DNA of 49,249 nt from Candidatus Omnitrophota bacterium (GCA_028716165.1 JAQUQI010000009.1:1-49249), one strand, 5' to 3'. Shown: positions 18,508-27,681, counted from the first letter of the stretch. Program-made: numbers and translations. Notes: generated by a model not told the origin, from the sequence alone.

Positions 18508-18550
18508 AAAATCAATAGAAAATATTTTACGAAGGGAGGTGAAAAAATAA

Positions 18551-18805
18551 ATGGCAACCAAAGTTTTAAAATGCGGGATTAAGAGGGAAAAAGGATATTT
18601 ATATTATTTGGATAAAAAAGGAAATGTATCAAAGGCCAAGATGGCCCGCGGCAAGAAAAAAGGCGGAAGTCCGCAGGTAATTGTCAAGGCCGGCATAAAG
18701 AGGCAAAAAGGATATCTTTACTTTATTGATAAACAGGGTGACGTGGCAATGGCCAAGATGGCCCGCGGAGGAAAAAAGAAATCCGCGAAAAAGAAAAAGA
18801 AGTAA
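18551..18805 (+). CDS. small basic two-repeat protein, function unknown
   Basis: An 84-residue, very lysine-rich protein made of two copies of a unit of about 33 residues. Each copy contains GIKR(E/Q)KGYLY, an (L/I)DK-x-G(N/D)V segment and AKMARG, followed by a Lys/Gly linker; the first unit has Cys before GIKR and the second Ala. The C-terminus ends in a lysine tail. No catalytic motif, signal peptide or membrane segment is seen. The composition suggests nucleic-acid binding, as in histone-like tails of PVC bacteria, but this is inference. The strong promoter and near-perfect Shine-Dalgarno suggest high expression. The gene is real: codons are ordinary and the repeats are conserved at protein level. 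Confidence 0.8.
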   Translation: MATKVLKCGIKREKGYLYYLDKKGNVSKAKMARGKKKGGSPQVIVKAGIKRQKGYLYFIDKQGDVAMAKMARGGKKKSAKKKKK

Positions 18806-18853
18806 ATGATATTTTTTGTCTCTGTTTTTTAACCTAAAAAGGAGGGTAAAACC

Positions 18854-18913
18854 ATGGCAGCGAAGAAAAAAGCTAAAAAGGCAAAAAAGACAGCGAAGAA
18901 AAAGAAGAAATAA
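18854..18913 (+). CDS. 19-residue lysine-rich microprotein
   Basis: A 19-codon frame (MAAKKKAKKAKKTAKKKKK) with 12 lysines, preceded by AAGGAGGG at 18838-18845, and followed within 30 nt by a strong terminator. It resembles the lysine tail of the 84-residue protein just upstream and sits in the same transcript. Only lysine, alanine, one threonine and the start Met are used, as in histone H1-type tails. It is too short for homology arguments; the Shine-Dalgarno and placement are the evidence. Confidence 0.55.
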   Translation: MAAKKKAKKAKKTAKKKKK

Positions 18914-18940
18914 CATAAAGTAATACAGTAGTTATCAAGG

Positions 18941-18994
18941 AAAACCCCTTTTAACAAATGAATATTAGAAATGCTTTGTTAAAAAGGGGTTTTT
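18941..18994 (+). terminator. intrinsic terminator of the lysine-rich unit
   Basis: A long stem pairs AAAACCCC-TT-TTAACAAA (18941-18958) with TTTGTTAA-AAA-GGGGTTTT (18975-18993), with one bulged A and a 16-nt loop, ending in a T run. Its 3' arm contains TTGTTA (18976-18981), which with TATTAT (19000-19005) could be a weak promoter for uvrA. Confidence 0.88.
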
Positions 18995-19051
18995 CATGTT
19001 ATTATATAGGGCGCGGTTGAGAAAGGCCCTGTTGCGGCAAAAGAGATGCTT

Positions 19052-21853
19052 ATGGAAAACAAGTATATAATCATAAAAGGCGCCAGAGAGCATAACCTGA
19101 AATCAATAGATTTAAAATTGCCGAGAAACCAATTGATTGTTATTACCGGTTTATCAGGTTCCGGTAAATCGTCTCTGGCCTTTGATACCATTTATGCCCA
19201 GGGCCAGATGAAATACGTTGAAAGCCTTTCCGCCTATGCCCGGCAATTCCTTGAACAGATGCAGAAGCCCGATGTGGACCATATTGAAGGATTATCTCCC
19301 AGCATATCCATACAGCAGAGAATGCCCGGCGTCAATCCGCGTTCAACGGTAGGAACCGTAACCGAGATATATGATTATTTAAGGCTTCTTTTTTCCAAGA
19401 TTGGCGAAGCCTATTGTTACAAGTGTTCAAGGCCCATAAGCCGGCAGAGCCCCCAGCAGGTCATAGAATCTGCCAATAGATATCCTTCCGGTACGCCCGT
19501 CAATATCCTGGCGCCGCTGGTCAGAGGCAAAAAGGGCCGGCATAAAGAGCTTTTGCTTAAGTACAGAAAACAGGGTTTTATAAGGTTTCGTATTGATGGC
19601 CATATTTTTGGGCCAGACAGCAAGATAGATTTAGACAAGAACATTAAGCATACCATTGACATAGTCATTGACAGGTTAAGCGTAAAAGACGAAAACAAGA
19701 AAAGGCTCGCGGATTCCATTGAAACCGCTCTGGGCATAGGAGACGGGATGGTGATTATAACATCACCGGCCCAGCCGGAAGGCATTTTATACAGCTGTAA
19801 AAATGCCTGCGTAAAATGCGGCATAAGTTATCAGGATTTTGAGCCCAGGCATTTTTCGTTCAATTCCCCGTTCGGCGCGTGCCCGGCCTGCGACGGGCTT
19901 GGACATAAGCTTGAGATAGACCCCGACCTTGTAGTAAAAGACCCGTCAAGATCCATCAAAGCCGGCGCGATAGAACCCTGGCGCAAGGGCGGTAAATCGC
20001 TTTTTCTCTATTATAACCGGCTATTGGTTAATCTTGCCGGCGATCATGGCTTCAGCCCAGACGCGCCTTTTGCCAAGCTTGGCAAAAAAGCGCGGGAGCT
20101 TATTTTTTACGGCACTAAAAGCGAGAAATATTCGCAGGGATATTTTGAAGGCGTTATACCAAATCTTGAGCGCCGCTTCCGGGAAACGGACAGTGATTAT
20201 ATGAGAGATTTTATACATGGTTACATGTCAATACAACCCTGTCCGGGATGCGGGGGCATGAGGCTGAAGAAAGAATCGCTGTCGGTAAAAATATCCGGAA
20301 AAAATATTGCCCAGGTATGTAAACTTTCAGCCGCCCAGGCGGTTAATTTTTTTGACGGGCTTGATATGGATGAAGAAAAGAAAAAAATATCCGCCTTAAT
20401 ATTAAAAGAAGTCAGGGCCAGGCTTATGTTTTTATGCGATGTGGGCTTGAATTATATCACCCTTGACCGCGTGAGCTCAACGTTATCAGGCGGAGAGGCC
20501 CAGCGTATCAGGCTTGCCACGCAGATAGGGTCAGGGCTTACGGGCGTTCTCTATGTCCTGGATGAACCCAGTATAGGCCTTCACCAAAGAGACAATGAAA
20601 AATTGCTGGCAACCCTCAAGTCTCTGCGCGATATGGGCAATACCGTGATCGTCGTTGAACACGACGAGGCTATTATGAGAAGCGCTGACCATATAGTTGA
20701 TTTAGGCCCCGGCGCGGGCAAAGACGGCGGAAAGCTTATATACAGCGGTAATGTGCAAGGGCTTCTTGATGATAAATCGTCCCTTACCGCGCTTTATCTC
20801 AACGGGGACATGTCTGTTTCTGACAGAAGGCAAAGAAGAGACTACAAGAGATGTAAAAAACTTGTAATTAAGGGCGCGTCCGAACACAATTTGAAGAATA
20901 TTGACGTAGACATACCCTTAGGGCTCTTTAATTGCGTGACAGGGGTATCGGGTTCCGGCAAATCTACATTAATCAACGAGATATTGTATAAAGCTCTTGC
21001 GAGAAAATTTTATCGCGCGACAGATAGGCCCGGGAGGCATAACAGCATTATTGGAATTGAGAATATTGATAAAGTAATAGTAATTGACCAGTCGCCCATA
21101 GGGCGCACGCCGCGGTCTAATCCCGCGACGTATACGGGCGTGTTCACACATATAAGGGATCTATTCTCAAAATTGCCGGAATCCAGGATAAGAGGATATA
21201 AGCCCGGACGTTTTAGTTTTAATGTTAAGGGCGGCAGATGCCAGGCCTGCGAGGGGGATGGTGTTAAAAAAATTGAGATGCATTTTCTTCCGGATATTTA
21301 TGTGCAGTGTCAGGTATGCGGCGGAAAACGTTTTAACCAGCAAACGCTTGAGGTAAAATATAAGGGGAAGTCCATTACCGACGTCCTGCAGATGCCATTG
21401 AGCGAGGCACTGCGCTTGTTCGGCAATATACCGTCAATACGCGATAAGATAAGCACGCTGGAGGATGTTGGTTTAGGATACATAGAATTAGGCCAGCAGG
21501 CTACCACGCTTTCGGGAGGGGAAGCTCAAAGGGTCAAGCTGGCCAGTGAGCTTTGCAAAAAAGCCACGGGCAGGACGCTTTACATACTTGACGAGCCCAC
21601 AACCGGCTTGCACTTTGCCGATATCAGCAAACTCTTGTCGGTTTTGCACGACCTGGTAGATAATGGGAATACCGTTTTAGTGATAGAACATAATCTGGAC
21701 GTTATCAACAGCGCGGATTATATTATGGATCTCGGGCCTGAAGGCGGCGATGCCGGCGGCCGCGTTATTGCCTGCGGCAGTCCGGAAGAGATCGCCAAAA
21801 TAAAGGCTTCTTACACCGGCCATTATATTAGTTTGAGCTCGCGTGGTGCTTAA
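19052..21853 (+). CDS. uvrA: excinuclease ABC subunit A
   Basis: Damage-sensing ATPase of nucleotide excision repair, working as a dimer with UvrB. It carries two ABC modules: Walker A GLSGSGKSSLAFDT near residue 30 and GVSGSGKSTL near 630, signatures TLSGGEAQRI and TLSGGEAQRV, and Walker B segments ending in DEP. Zinc-binding pairs CVKC/CPAC and CQAC/CQVC are present. The 933-residue length is normal. ATG 19052 is preferred over 19046, because the purine-rich GAG then has usable spacing. It appears to be a single-gene unit between two terminator/promoter regions. Confidence 0.97.
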   Translation: MENKYIIIKGAREHNLKSIDLKLPRNQLIVITGLSGSGKSSLAFDTIYAQGQMKYVESLSAYARQFLEQMQKPDVDHIEGLSPSISIQQRMPGVNPRSTVGTVTEIYDYLRLLFSKIGEAYCYKCSRPISRQSPQQVIESANRYPSGTPVNILAPLVRGKKGRHKELLLKYRKQGFIRFRIDGHIFGPDSKIDLDKNIKHTIDIVIDRLSVKDENKKRLADSIETALGIGDGMVIITSPAQPEGILYSCKNACVKCGISYQDFEPRHFSFNSPFGACPACDGLGHKLEIDPDLVVKDPSRSIKAGAIEPWRKGGKSLFLYYNRLLVNLAGDHGFSPDAPFAKLGKKARELIFYGTKSEKYSQGYFEGVIPNLERRFRETDSDYMRDFIHGYMSIQPCPGCGGMRLKKESLSVKISGKNIAQVCKLSAAQAVNFFDGLDMDEEKKKISALILKEVRARLMFLCDVGLNYITLDRVSSTLSGGEAQRIRLATQIGSGLTGVLYVLDEPSIGLHQRDNEKLLATLKSLRDMGNTVIVVEHDEAIMRSADHIVDLGPGAGKDGGKLIYSGNVQGLLDDKSSLTALYLNGDMSVSDRRQRRDYKRCKKLVIKGASEHNLKNIDVDIPLGLFNCVTGVSGSGKSTLINEILYKALARKFYRATDRPGRHNSIIGIENIDKVIVIDQSPIGRTPRSNPATYTGVFTHIRDLFSKLPESRIRGYKPGRFSFNVKGGRCQACEGDGVKKIEMHFLPDIYVQCQVCGGKRFNQQTLEVKYKGKSITDVLQMPLSEALRLFGNIPSIRDKISTLEDVGLGYIELGQQATTLSGGEAQRVKLASELCKKATGRTLYILDEPTTGLHFADISKLLSVLHDLVDNGNTVLVIEHNLDVINSADYIMDLGPEGGDAGGRVIACGSPEEIAKIKASYTGHYISLSSRGA

Positions 21854-21932
21854 AAAACGGGCCCCAAAAATCCTGCCTGATTGTTTTTATTGATTTACAT
21901 GATATGCGCAACAATATACGTTTAATTATTAC

Positions 21933-21961
21933 TTGAATATATATATACTAAGTGATATACT
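21933..21961 (+). promoter_or_regulatory. sigma70 promoter placed to give a leaderless TPR-gene mRNA
   Basis: TTGAAT at 21933-21938 and TATACT at 21956-21961 with an exact 17-base spacer. The start codon is at 21971, only 9 bases after the -10 box, so the predicted mRNA begins about 2-4 nt before the ATG. No Shine-Dalgarno is present. Confidence 0.7.
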
Positions 21962-21970
21962 CAACCAGTC

Positions 21971-24433
21971 ATGAAAATAAATAATAAATTTTTTTTATCT
22001 CTTGTTATGTTATTTGTTTTATGCCTTAACGGTATTGCCCGTGCCGACACAAAGGCCCAGGCCTCATCTGTGGCTGATTTGAAAGAGCTGTTCGCGAAGT
22101 CCCTTTACGATACCGCTATAGAGGAATCAGACAGAATACTTGAGGCCCAGCCTGAACACGCGCAAAGGGATGAGGTTTACGCGCTTTTGGGCATGTCATA
22201 TTTTTACAAGGGTTCTTATAAAAAAGCGCTTTATTTTTTTGAAGAAATTTTTAAAATTGACCAGTCGAATTTAAAGGATGCCGCGCTTTATTGGTGCGGA
22301 GAGTGTAACTTCAGTATGAATAATTTTGACACCGCCATATCGTATTATCAGAAGCTTGTTGAGGCTTATCCTTTATCATCGTATCTGGCTGACGCCTATT
22401 ACTCAAGGGGCTGTTCGCATTATAATAAGCGTGAATACAAAGAGGCGCTTGAGGATTTCCAGAAGATAGCCTCGGCGTATCCGGATTCAAAGGTCTATCC
22501 TTCGGCGCTGTATAAAATCGCCGGCACTTATTATGAGCTTTCCCGCCTGGATGAAGCCCGGGCATCTATAGACACGTATATTGAAAAATTCCCGCTGGCG
22601 ACAGAGGCAAAAGACGCGCTTTTTTTGAAAGGCGAGATAATGTACCAGCTTGGTAGATTTGAAGAAGCCGTATCGTCGTACAGATATTCATTAAAACTTA
22701 CCGGTATCAGGCCCTGGCAGCCTTACGCGCATTTGGCCATAGCATGGTCAATGTTTAATATGGGTGATTATGTTTCTGCCGCGGATGCCTTTGAAGCGGT
22801 TTTGAAAGAAGATTATGCTCCTGACCATAAGGCGAACGCGATCTTTGGAACAGGACTTTGCTATGCGGCGCAGGGTAGATACGAAGAGGCCATTGACGCT
22901 TATGAGAAATTAATTAACGATACGAGGTTTTCGCGCTATCTTGAGGAGGCTTATTTCAGGAAGGCCGAGTCATTGTTTCATCTGTCCAGATTTCAGGAAG
23001 CCGCTCTGCAATACGAATATCTGCTGGATAGTTTTCCTGACGGCAGGTTTTCTGCCAAATCGTATTATAACCTGGCATTGTCACTGCTTAAGACCAAAGC
23101 TTATTCGCGCGCTATCGCCTGCTTTGAAAAAGCCGCTCTTATGAACACGGACCCGAATCTAAAGGCTGATATCGCCTGCCGGATAGCGGACGCTTATCTG
23201 GCAATAGGTGATTATAAGAATTCAAAGAAGTATTATGATGAAGTCTTGAGCCATTATTCTGACAGCACTTATGTTGATTACGCGCAGTACCATCTGGGGC
23301 TGATTTTTATCAACCTGAAAGAGTTTGACTCGGCTGTAATAACACTGAACAGCCTGATAAGCAATTTCCCGGAAAGCGAGCTTTTTGGCCAGGCGGTCCT
23401 TGAACTGGCTAACGCCTATTACGCGCAGCGTAACTATGAATTGGCGCTTGAGGGTTATTACAGAGTCCTTGACAGCACGAAAGACACGTCTCTGGCTGAC
23501 AAAGCGAAGTATCAGATAGGAGTATACTATTATAATAAAGGCGATTATGCCGACGCGGTCAAGGTTTTTGAAGACTTGGTTGATGCGGTAACTGATGCCG
23601 AAATAGAGCGCCTATCCAGATATGAACTGGCATGGTGTTATTACCGCATGGATGAAGAGGCCAAGGCGCTTAAGGCCTTTGATGATTATATTACCCGCTA
23701 TCCTGACAGTGATCTGACTGCCGACGTTATATATTGGTTTGCCCAATATTATTATAATAAAGGTTCTTACGGCAGGGTCAGGATAAGCTTAAACAGGATA
23801 TCCCAGGGTTTTCCTGACAGCGGTTTCAACGATAAGGTTGACTATCTTATGGCCTGGACATTATACCGTGAAGGCAAACCAAGCCAGGCGCTGGCCCAGT
23901 TTGAGTCTATAATATCCAGATATCGCGATACCGATGTTGCCGATGATTCCATAATATCATTAGGCGATATATTCGTTGAACTCGGCAGATATAATGACGG
24001 GATCAGGGTCCTTAACGGATTTCTAAAACAGACGGATTCGCAAAGGCTGAAAAAGACTATTAATAAGAAAATAGGCCTCATGTATCAGGCCGAGGGTTTT
24101 TACAATCTGGCCATCAGTTATTACCAGGAGGCCATTACGAACGAGAACAATGATTTTAACGCTGAATTGCAATTCAAGATAGCCCAATGCCTGGAGGATG
24201 AGTCTAATTTTGATAACGCGATATCCGAATACCGTAAGGTGGAATACATATATCCTAACAGCAGGCCGTGGGTTGTTAAGTCCAGGCTGCGCGTGGCTCA
24301 TATATTGGAATCCCAGGCCAGGTGGAATGAAGCTAAAAAGATTTACGAACAGATATCGCTGGAAAATATTGAAGAAGCGAAGTATGCCCAGGAACGTTTG
24401 TTATGGATGGAAAGACACAGATACGAATTGTAA
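21971..24433 (+). CDS. exported tetratricopeptide-repeat protein
   Basis: An 820-residue protein with a Sec signal peptide (about residues 1-25, cleavage after GIARA) followed almost entirely by TPR units spaced 34-38 residues apart, many with the A-x-x-x-Y-Q-x-(L/I)-(L/I)-x-x-(Y/F)-P-D/S pattern of BamD/YbgF-like repeats. It is probably a periplasmic or outer-membrane-associated scaffold. It lies directly upstream of exbB-exbD-tonB-like genes, a known arrangement of TPR proteins with energised TonB/Tol modules. No enzyme motif is seen. The true partner is unknown. Confidence 0.85.
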   Translation: MKINNKFFLSLVMLFVLCLNGIARADTKAQASSVADLKELFAKSLYDTAIEESDRILEAQPEHAQRDEVYALLGMSYFYKGSYKKALYFFEEIFKIDQSNLKDAALYWCGECNFSMNNFDTAISYYQKLVEAYPLSSYLADAYYSRGCSHYNKREYKEALEDFQKIASAYPDSKVYPSALYKIAGTYYELSRLDEARASIDTYIEKFPLATEAKDALFLKGEIMYQLGRFEEAVSSYRYSLKLTGIRPWQPYAHLAIAWSMFNMGDYVSAADAFEAVLKEDYAPDHKANAIFGTGLCYAAQGRYEEAIDAYEKLINDTRFSRYLEEAYFRKAESLFHLSRFQEAALQYEYLLDSFPDGRFSAKSYYNLALSLLKTKAYSRAIACFEKAALMNTDPNLKADIACRIADAYLAIGDYKNSKKYYDEVLSHYSDSTYVDYAQYHLGLIFINLKEFDSAVITLNSLISNFPESELFGQAVLELANAYYAQRNYELALEGYYRVLDSTKDTSLADKAKYQIGVYYYNKGDYADAVKVFEDLVDAVTDAEIERLSRYELAWCYYRMDEEAKALKAFDDYITRYPDSDLTADVIYWFAQYYYNKGSYGRVRISLNRISQGFPDSGFNDKVDYLMAWTLYREGKPSQALAQFESIISRYRDTDVADDSIISLGDIFVELGRYNDGIRVLNGFLKQTDSQRLKKTINKKIGLMYQAEGFYNLAISYYQEAITNENNDFNAELQFKIAQCLEDESNFDNAISEYRKVEYIYPNSRPWVVKSRLRVAHILESQARWNEAKKIYEQISLENIEEAKYAQERLLWMERHRYEL

Positions 24434-24536
24434 TAGCCTGTTTGCGGCTGGCGGGATCTTTTGTTTGTAAAATAAGAAACGGTATATAAAAACAAGGCAA
24501 TAAGCCTGATGGTTAAGTAAAAAATAGGAGGCATTT

Positions 24537-25169
24537 ATGTTGGATTTTGTCATAAAAGGCGGGCCGTTGATGTATCCGATAATATTATGTTCTATTATAG
24601 CCATGGCGATAATAATAGAAAGAGTTTATCACCTGTACAGGGCCCGGATAGATACGCGCAAGTTTATGGATGAGATTTCCAATGTCCTGCGCCGGAATAA
24701 AATAATTGAGGCTATTGAAATATGCGACAAGACCCCCGGACCGATAGCCCATATCTTAAAAGCGGGTATATTAAAACATGACAGGCCTAGGCAGGAGATA
24801 AGAGAGGCCATAGAAGAAGCTGCCTTGTATGAAGTCCCCAGAATGGAAAAGAACCTTACGGCCCTTTCCACCATAGCGCATATCTCACCGCTATTGGGGC
24901 TTTTAGGCACGGTAGTGGGTATGGTAAGCTGTTTCCAGGTTATACAGCAAAAATCCACCTCGCTGAATCCTGTTTCTCCCGGAGATTTGGCCGGCGGTAT
25001 CTGGCAGGCCCTTATCACAACAGTGGCGGGCCTTACCGTGGCGATACCGGTTTATGTTGCTTGTAATTACTTAATCAGCAGGGTAAATTATTTTGTGATT
25101 GATATGGAGAGAAGCGCCACCGACCTTATAAATATACTCGCCCAGAGGGGCAAAGACCATGAAGTTTAA
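24537..25169 (+). CDS. exbB: MotA/TolQ/ExbB-family proton channel protein
   Basis: Inner-membrane channel subunit that uses proton flow to energise TonB- or Tol-type proteins. It has 210 residues with three membrane segments at about 10-30, 113-135 and 158-182, and the family signature around SPLLGLLGTVVGM and GGIWQALITTVAGLTVAIP. AGGAGG precedes the ATG. ExbB and TolQ cannot be separated by eye; the TonB-like gene two places down favours ExbB. It overlaps exbD by 11 nt. Confidence 0.92.
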   Translation: MLDFVIKGGPLMYPIILCSIIAMAIIIERVYHLYRARIDTRKFMDEISNVLRRNKIIEAIEICDKTPGPIAHILKAGILKHDRPRQEIREAIEEAALYEVPRMEKNLTALSTIAHISPLLGLLGTVVGMVSCFQVIQQKSTSLNPVSPGDLAGGIWQALITTVAGLTVAIPVYVACNYLISRVNYFVIDMERSATDLINILAQRGKDHEV

Positions 25170-25566
25170 AAGGCATATCAAGCTGGAGAGGACACTAAAG
25201 ACCATAGATATCGCCCCGTTAATAGATGTCGTGTTCTTGCTTTTGATATTTTTTATGCTGACGTCCAGTTTTATATTCCAGCCCGGTATAAAGGTTAACC
25301 TGCCGCGCGCGATAACATCGGAGATGTTAAGCGAAGACAATGCCGTTATTAATATTACATCCGAAAACCTTATTTATTACAATCAAAAGCTGGTTACATT
25401 AAGAGAGCTTAATTCGCTGCTAAAGGATGTGGCTTCTTCCAGGCTGTCTGTTCTCATAAGGTCAGACAGGAGGGCTTCCTTAGGCAGGATAGTTGAGGTT
25501 TGGGACATGTGCAGACAGGAGGGCATCAGGCAGGTTAATATCGCCACAACCCAAACCGCAAATTAG
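25159..25566 (+). CDS. exbD: ExbD/TolR-family protein
   Basis: Single-span partner of ExbB/TolQ. The 135-residue protein has the conserved proton-path Asp D23 in APLIDVVFLLLIFFML (membrane segment about 17-38), then a periplasmic domain with the expected VNLP and VLIRSDRRASLGRIVEV segments. The start lies inside the end of exbB. Confidence 0.92.
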   Translation: MKFKRHIKLERTLKTIDIAPLIDVVFLLLIFFMLTSSFIFQPGIKVNLPRAITSEMLSEDNAVINITSENLIYYNQKLVTLRELNSLLKDVASSRLSVLIRSDRRASLGRIVEVWDMCRQEGIRQVNIATTQTAN

Positions 25567-25581
25567 AGGTTTATTTTTTAT

Positions 25582-26283
25582 ATGGATGTTAAAATAAATA
25601 TTTTCCGCGCCTTCGCGCTGTCGTTTCTCTGGCATTTGTTGTGTTTTTTTATGGTCACTATCATAATTACGCCCGTTGGCATCAGCAGTAAGAAGCTCTC
25701 GGACGTATATTTTATCGGCTCATTCGTTGATAAAGGTTCAGCCGGACGCGGATTAAAGGAGATGGACGGGTTTTCCGGTATACCGAGGCCCCTGCCGGCC
25801 GCCAGGCCAAATTATGATTCCGATATTAAGGATATCCAGCCTGCCCGACTTGCCGGAGGTGATAACTTTATAGGCAGAAAAAGGCATTATGATTTTAAAC
25901 CCGGACAGAACGTAAGCACGCAAGACTCAGGCGGTGAAAGTAAAGGGCATGATTCCAGGCCGAGGCCTTATATCATTATGTCCGATCTCTTAGGCAGGCC
26001 AGTTTCGCCTGATATTATCTTCATGCCGGATCTGGGCGCTCTTATCGGGGAATTGTCCAGGTCGTCGGGCAGTTTTGGCACAATATCGTTTTACGAGGCT
26101 GATATACTTTTATCAATAGATCGTGACGGACGCATAGAATCAGCCGGTATAATTAAAAGTGCCGGCCCTCCCGCTCTGGACGTGATAATTACCGGTTATA
26201 TAAAAGAGTGCAGGTTTAAGGCTTCCGGCGATTCCGTAAGCGGCCGGGAGGAACTGACTATTCGCGTAAAACTTGTCTTATAA
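25582..26283 (+). CDS. TonB-like protein
   Basis: A 233-residue protein with an N-terminal membrane anchor (about 9-32), a Gly/Pro/Lys-containing linker, and a C-terminal domain from about residue 165 (ISFYEADILLSIDRDGRIESAGIIKSAG...) with the strand order and D-G-x-(I/V) turn of TonB C-terminal domains. It lacks the long proline-rich region of classic TonB. Its position 15 nt after exbD makes it the likely third subunit. Similarity is visible but weak. Confidence 0.7.
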   Translation: MDVKINIFRAFALSFLWHLLCFFMVTIIITPVGISSKKLSDVYFIGSFVDKGSAGRGLKEMDGFSGIPRPLPAARPNYDSDIKDIQPARLAGGDNFIGRKRHYDFKPGQNVSTQDSGGESKGHDSRPRPYIIMSDLLGRPVSPDIIFMPDLGALIGELSRSSGSFGTISFYEADILLSIDRDGRIESAGIIKSAGPPALDVIITGYIKECRFKASGDSVSGREELTIRVKLVL

Positions 26284-26307
26284 CGGAAAAAAACAAAACT
26301 CTGACTT

Positions 26308-26547
26308 ATGATTGAACTTGACATTTCCATCGCGGTTGCGTTATATTTGTTGGTAACAGTAGTGCTTGTGCTGTTGATTTGGTTTTTTTCCGATAAAAAT
26401 ACAAGGCCTAAACAGTATGCCTCTGAAAAAAGGCATATCTGGCAATGTGAGGTTTGTTTTTTTTCATATGTGGACAGCAGGCATGATATAATATCTATGT
26501 GCCCGCGGTGTGGTAGTTTCAACAAACGAAAAGCGCAAGATGCCTGA
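26308..26547 (+). CDS. small membrane-anchored zinc-ribbon protein
   Basis: A 79-residue protein not assigned to a named family. One membrane segment (about residues 8-28) is followed by a cytoplasmic-looking basic stretch and a zinc ribbon with WQCEVC and MCPRCGS cysteine pairs 19-20 residues apart. It ends the TPR-exbB-exbD-tonB cluster, 24 nt after the TonB-like gene. It could be a rubredoxin-like or rubrerythrin-type metal site; the function is unknown. Confidence 0.7.
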   Translation: MIELDISIAVALYLLVTVVLVLLIWFFSDKNTRPKQYASEKRHIWQCEVCFFSYVDSRHDIISMCPRCGSFNKRKAQDA

Positions 26548-26685
26548 TACCGTGGATTGCTGCGCGTGTGTAATATTTGGAATATATTTATATTATGAGG
26601 CCGTATTTCTAAAGGCGCAAGGTCTTGATAAAGAAAACGCTATTATGTGATTGCGGGTTCCAATCGGTTTTTATCACTGTCTTTA

Positions 26686-26761
26686 GGGGATGTAGCTCAG
26701 TTGGGAGAGCGCCTCGTTCGCAACGAGGAGGCCGTGGGTTCAACTCCCATCATCTCCACCA
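26686..26761 (+). tRNA. tRNA-Ala (anticodon CGC)
   Basis: A full 76-nt cloverleaf with encoded CCA. The acceptor stem GGGGATG pairs with CATCTCC and includes the G3-U70 alanine identity pair. D arm GCTC/GAGC, anticodon stem CCTCG/CGAGG with loop TTCGCAA, anticodon CGC at 26719-26721 reading GCG, T arm GTGGG/CCCAT with TTCAACT. It stands between two protein genes in a region otherwise without coding sequence (26548-26936). Confidence 0.97.
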
Positions 26762-26936
26762 ATCTTTATTATCTTTATTACAGTATATTCTGTATATAAA
26801 AATCATTTTATTCCCTTCCCGTGTATTGATTCTCAATTATAATTAAGGCATATTTATTGTGAAGAAGGAGGTGTAGTGGTTTTTTTTAGATAACTTATTA
26901 CATAAATTGAAAAAGCTTTTAATAAAAGAGGCATTT

Positions 26937-27623
26937 ATGCGGTTATCTGGTCATTGTGCCCGTATTATTATATTGGTAATGTTTGTGTTTGAGTCAGGCA
27001 TCTGCCGTTGTAATATTAATGCCGCTATTGTCAATAACTATTGTTTCACTTTTGAACAGGAGTCCAATTACTATAAACATGACAGCCGGATACGAGGTAT
27101 TATAGATATGGTTTTTCCTGATTCGCCGTGTGAGGAAAAGTATTCATGGAGGATGCTATTGCTTGGAACGGTCGCGGTAGAATCCAATTTTTTAGATAGA
27201 TATGCCGGTAAGTCCCAAAACGGAAACGGGCCTTACCAGATTATTGCTGATACTGTTTACGGCGTTATTCACAGATATATTACATATCCTGTCAAAGACA
27301 ACCCTCGCATGGCAGTTCGTAACGGCCTTATCCCCCTGTTTGAAAGGGCGACAGGCGGAAGAGTGAAATGGGATATATTATTTCAAATGAGCAAAGCAGG
27401 CCTGATTGAATTATGCGTAAATGATCATGATTTTGCCGCGTTGATATCTTTACTGGTGTATAAGGACGCCTTTGAACGCGATCGCGTCGCAGTGATTCCG
27501 CGGGATATAGCCGCGCTTGCCTGTCTGTGGAAGAAATATTACAATACCGATTCCGGTATGGGAAGATGCCGGTACTTTATTGATCGTTTTTTGCCTATAT
27601 ACTGCTATTTAACTCCAGGATGA
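26937..27623 (+). CDS. exported lysozyme-like protein, putative
   Basis: A 228-residue protein from ATG 26937, with AAAAGAGG just upstream; an in-frame TTG at 26907 would add ten residues. The hydrophobic N-terminus (about 8-20) looks like a signal peptide or anchor. VAVESNFLDRYAG holds a Glu (E82) in the position of the catalytic acid of lytic transglycosylases, followed by GNGPYQI (97-102), like the G-x-Q-I motif of that fold. The rest matches no family I recognise. Several cysteines suggest an oxidised, exported protein. A peptidoglycan-cleaving role is plausible but not shown. Confidence 0.55.
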   Translation: MRLSGHCARIIILVMFVFESGICRCNINAAIVNNYCFTFEQESNYYKHDSRIRGIIDMVFPDSPCEEKYSWRMLLLGTVAVESNFLDRYAGKSQNGNGPYQIIADTVYGVIHRYITYPVKDNPRMAVRNGLIPLFERATGGRVKWDILFQMSKAGLIELCVNDHDFAALISLLVYKDAFERDRVAVIPRDIAALACLWKKYYNTDSGMGRCRYFIDRFLPIYCYLTPG

Positions 27624-27681
27624 CGGGCTCTTTTGCCTGTTTCTTATGTTTTTACGCAGTATTCCTTTGTACAATTTTTGT

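Noticed and set aside
26625-26846. 73-codon frame over tRNA-Ala
   Set aside because: It is created by reading through the tRNA gene.
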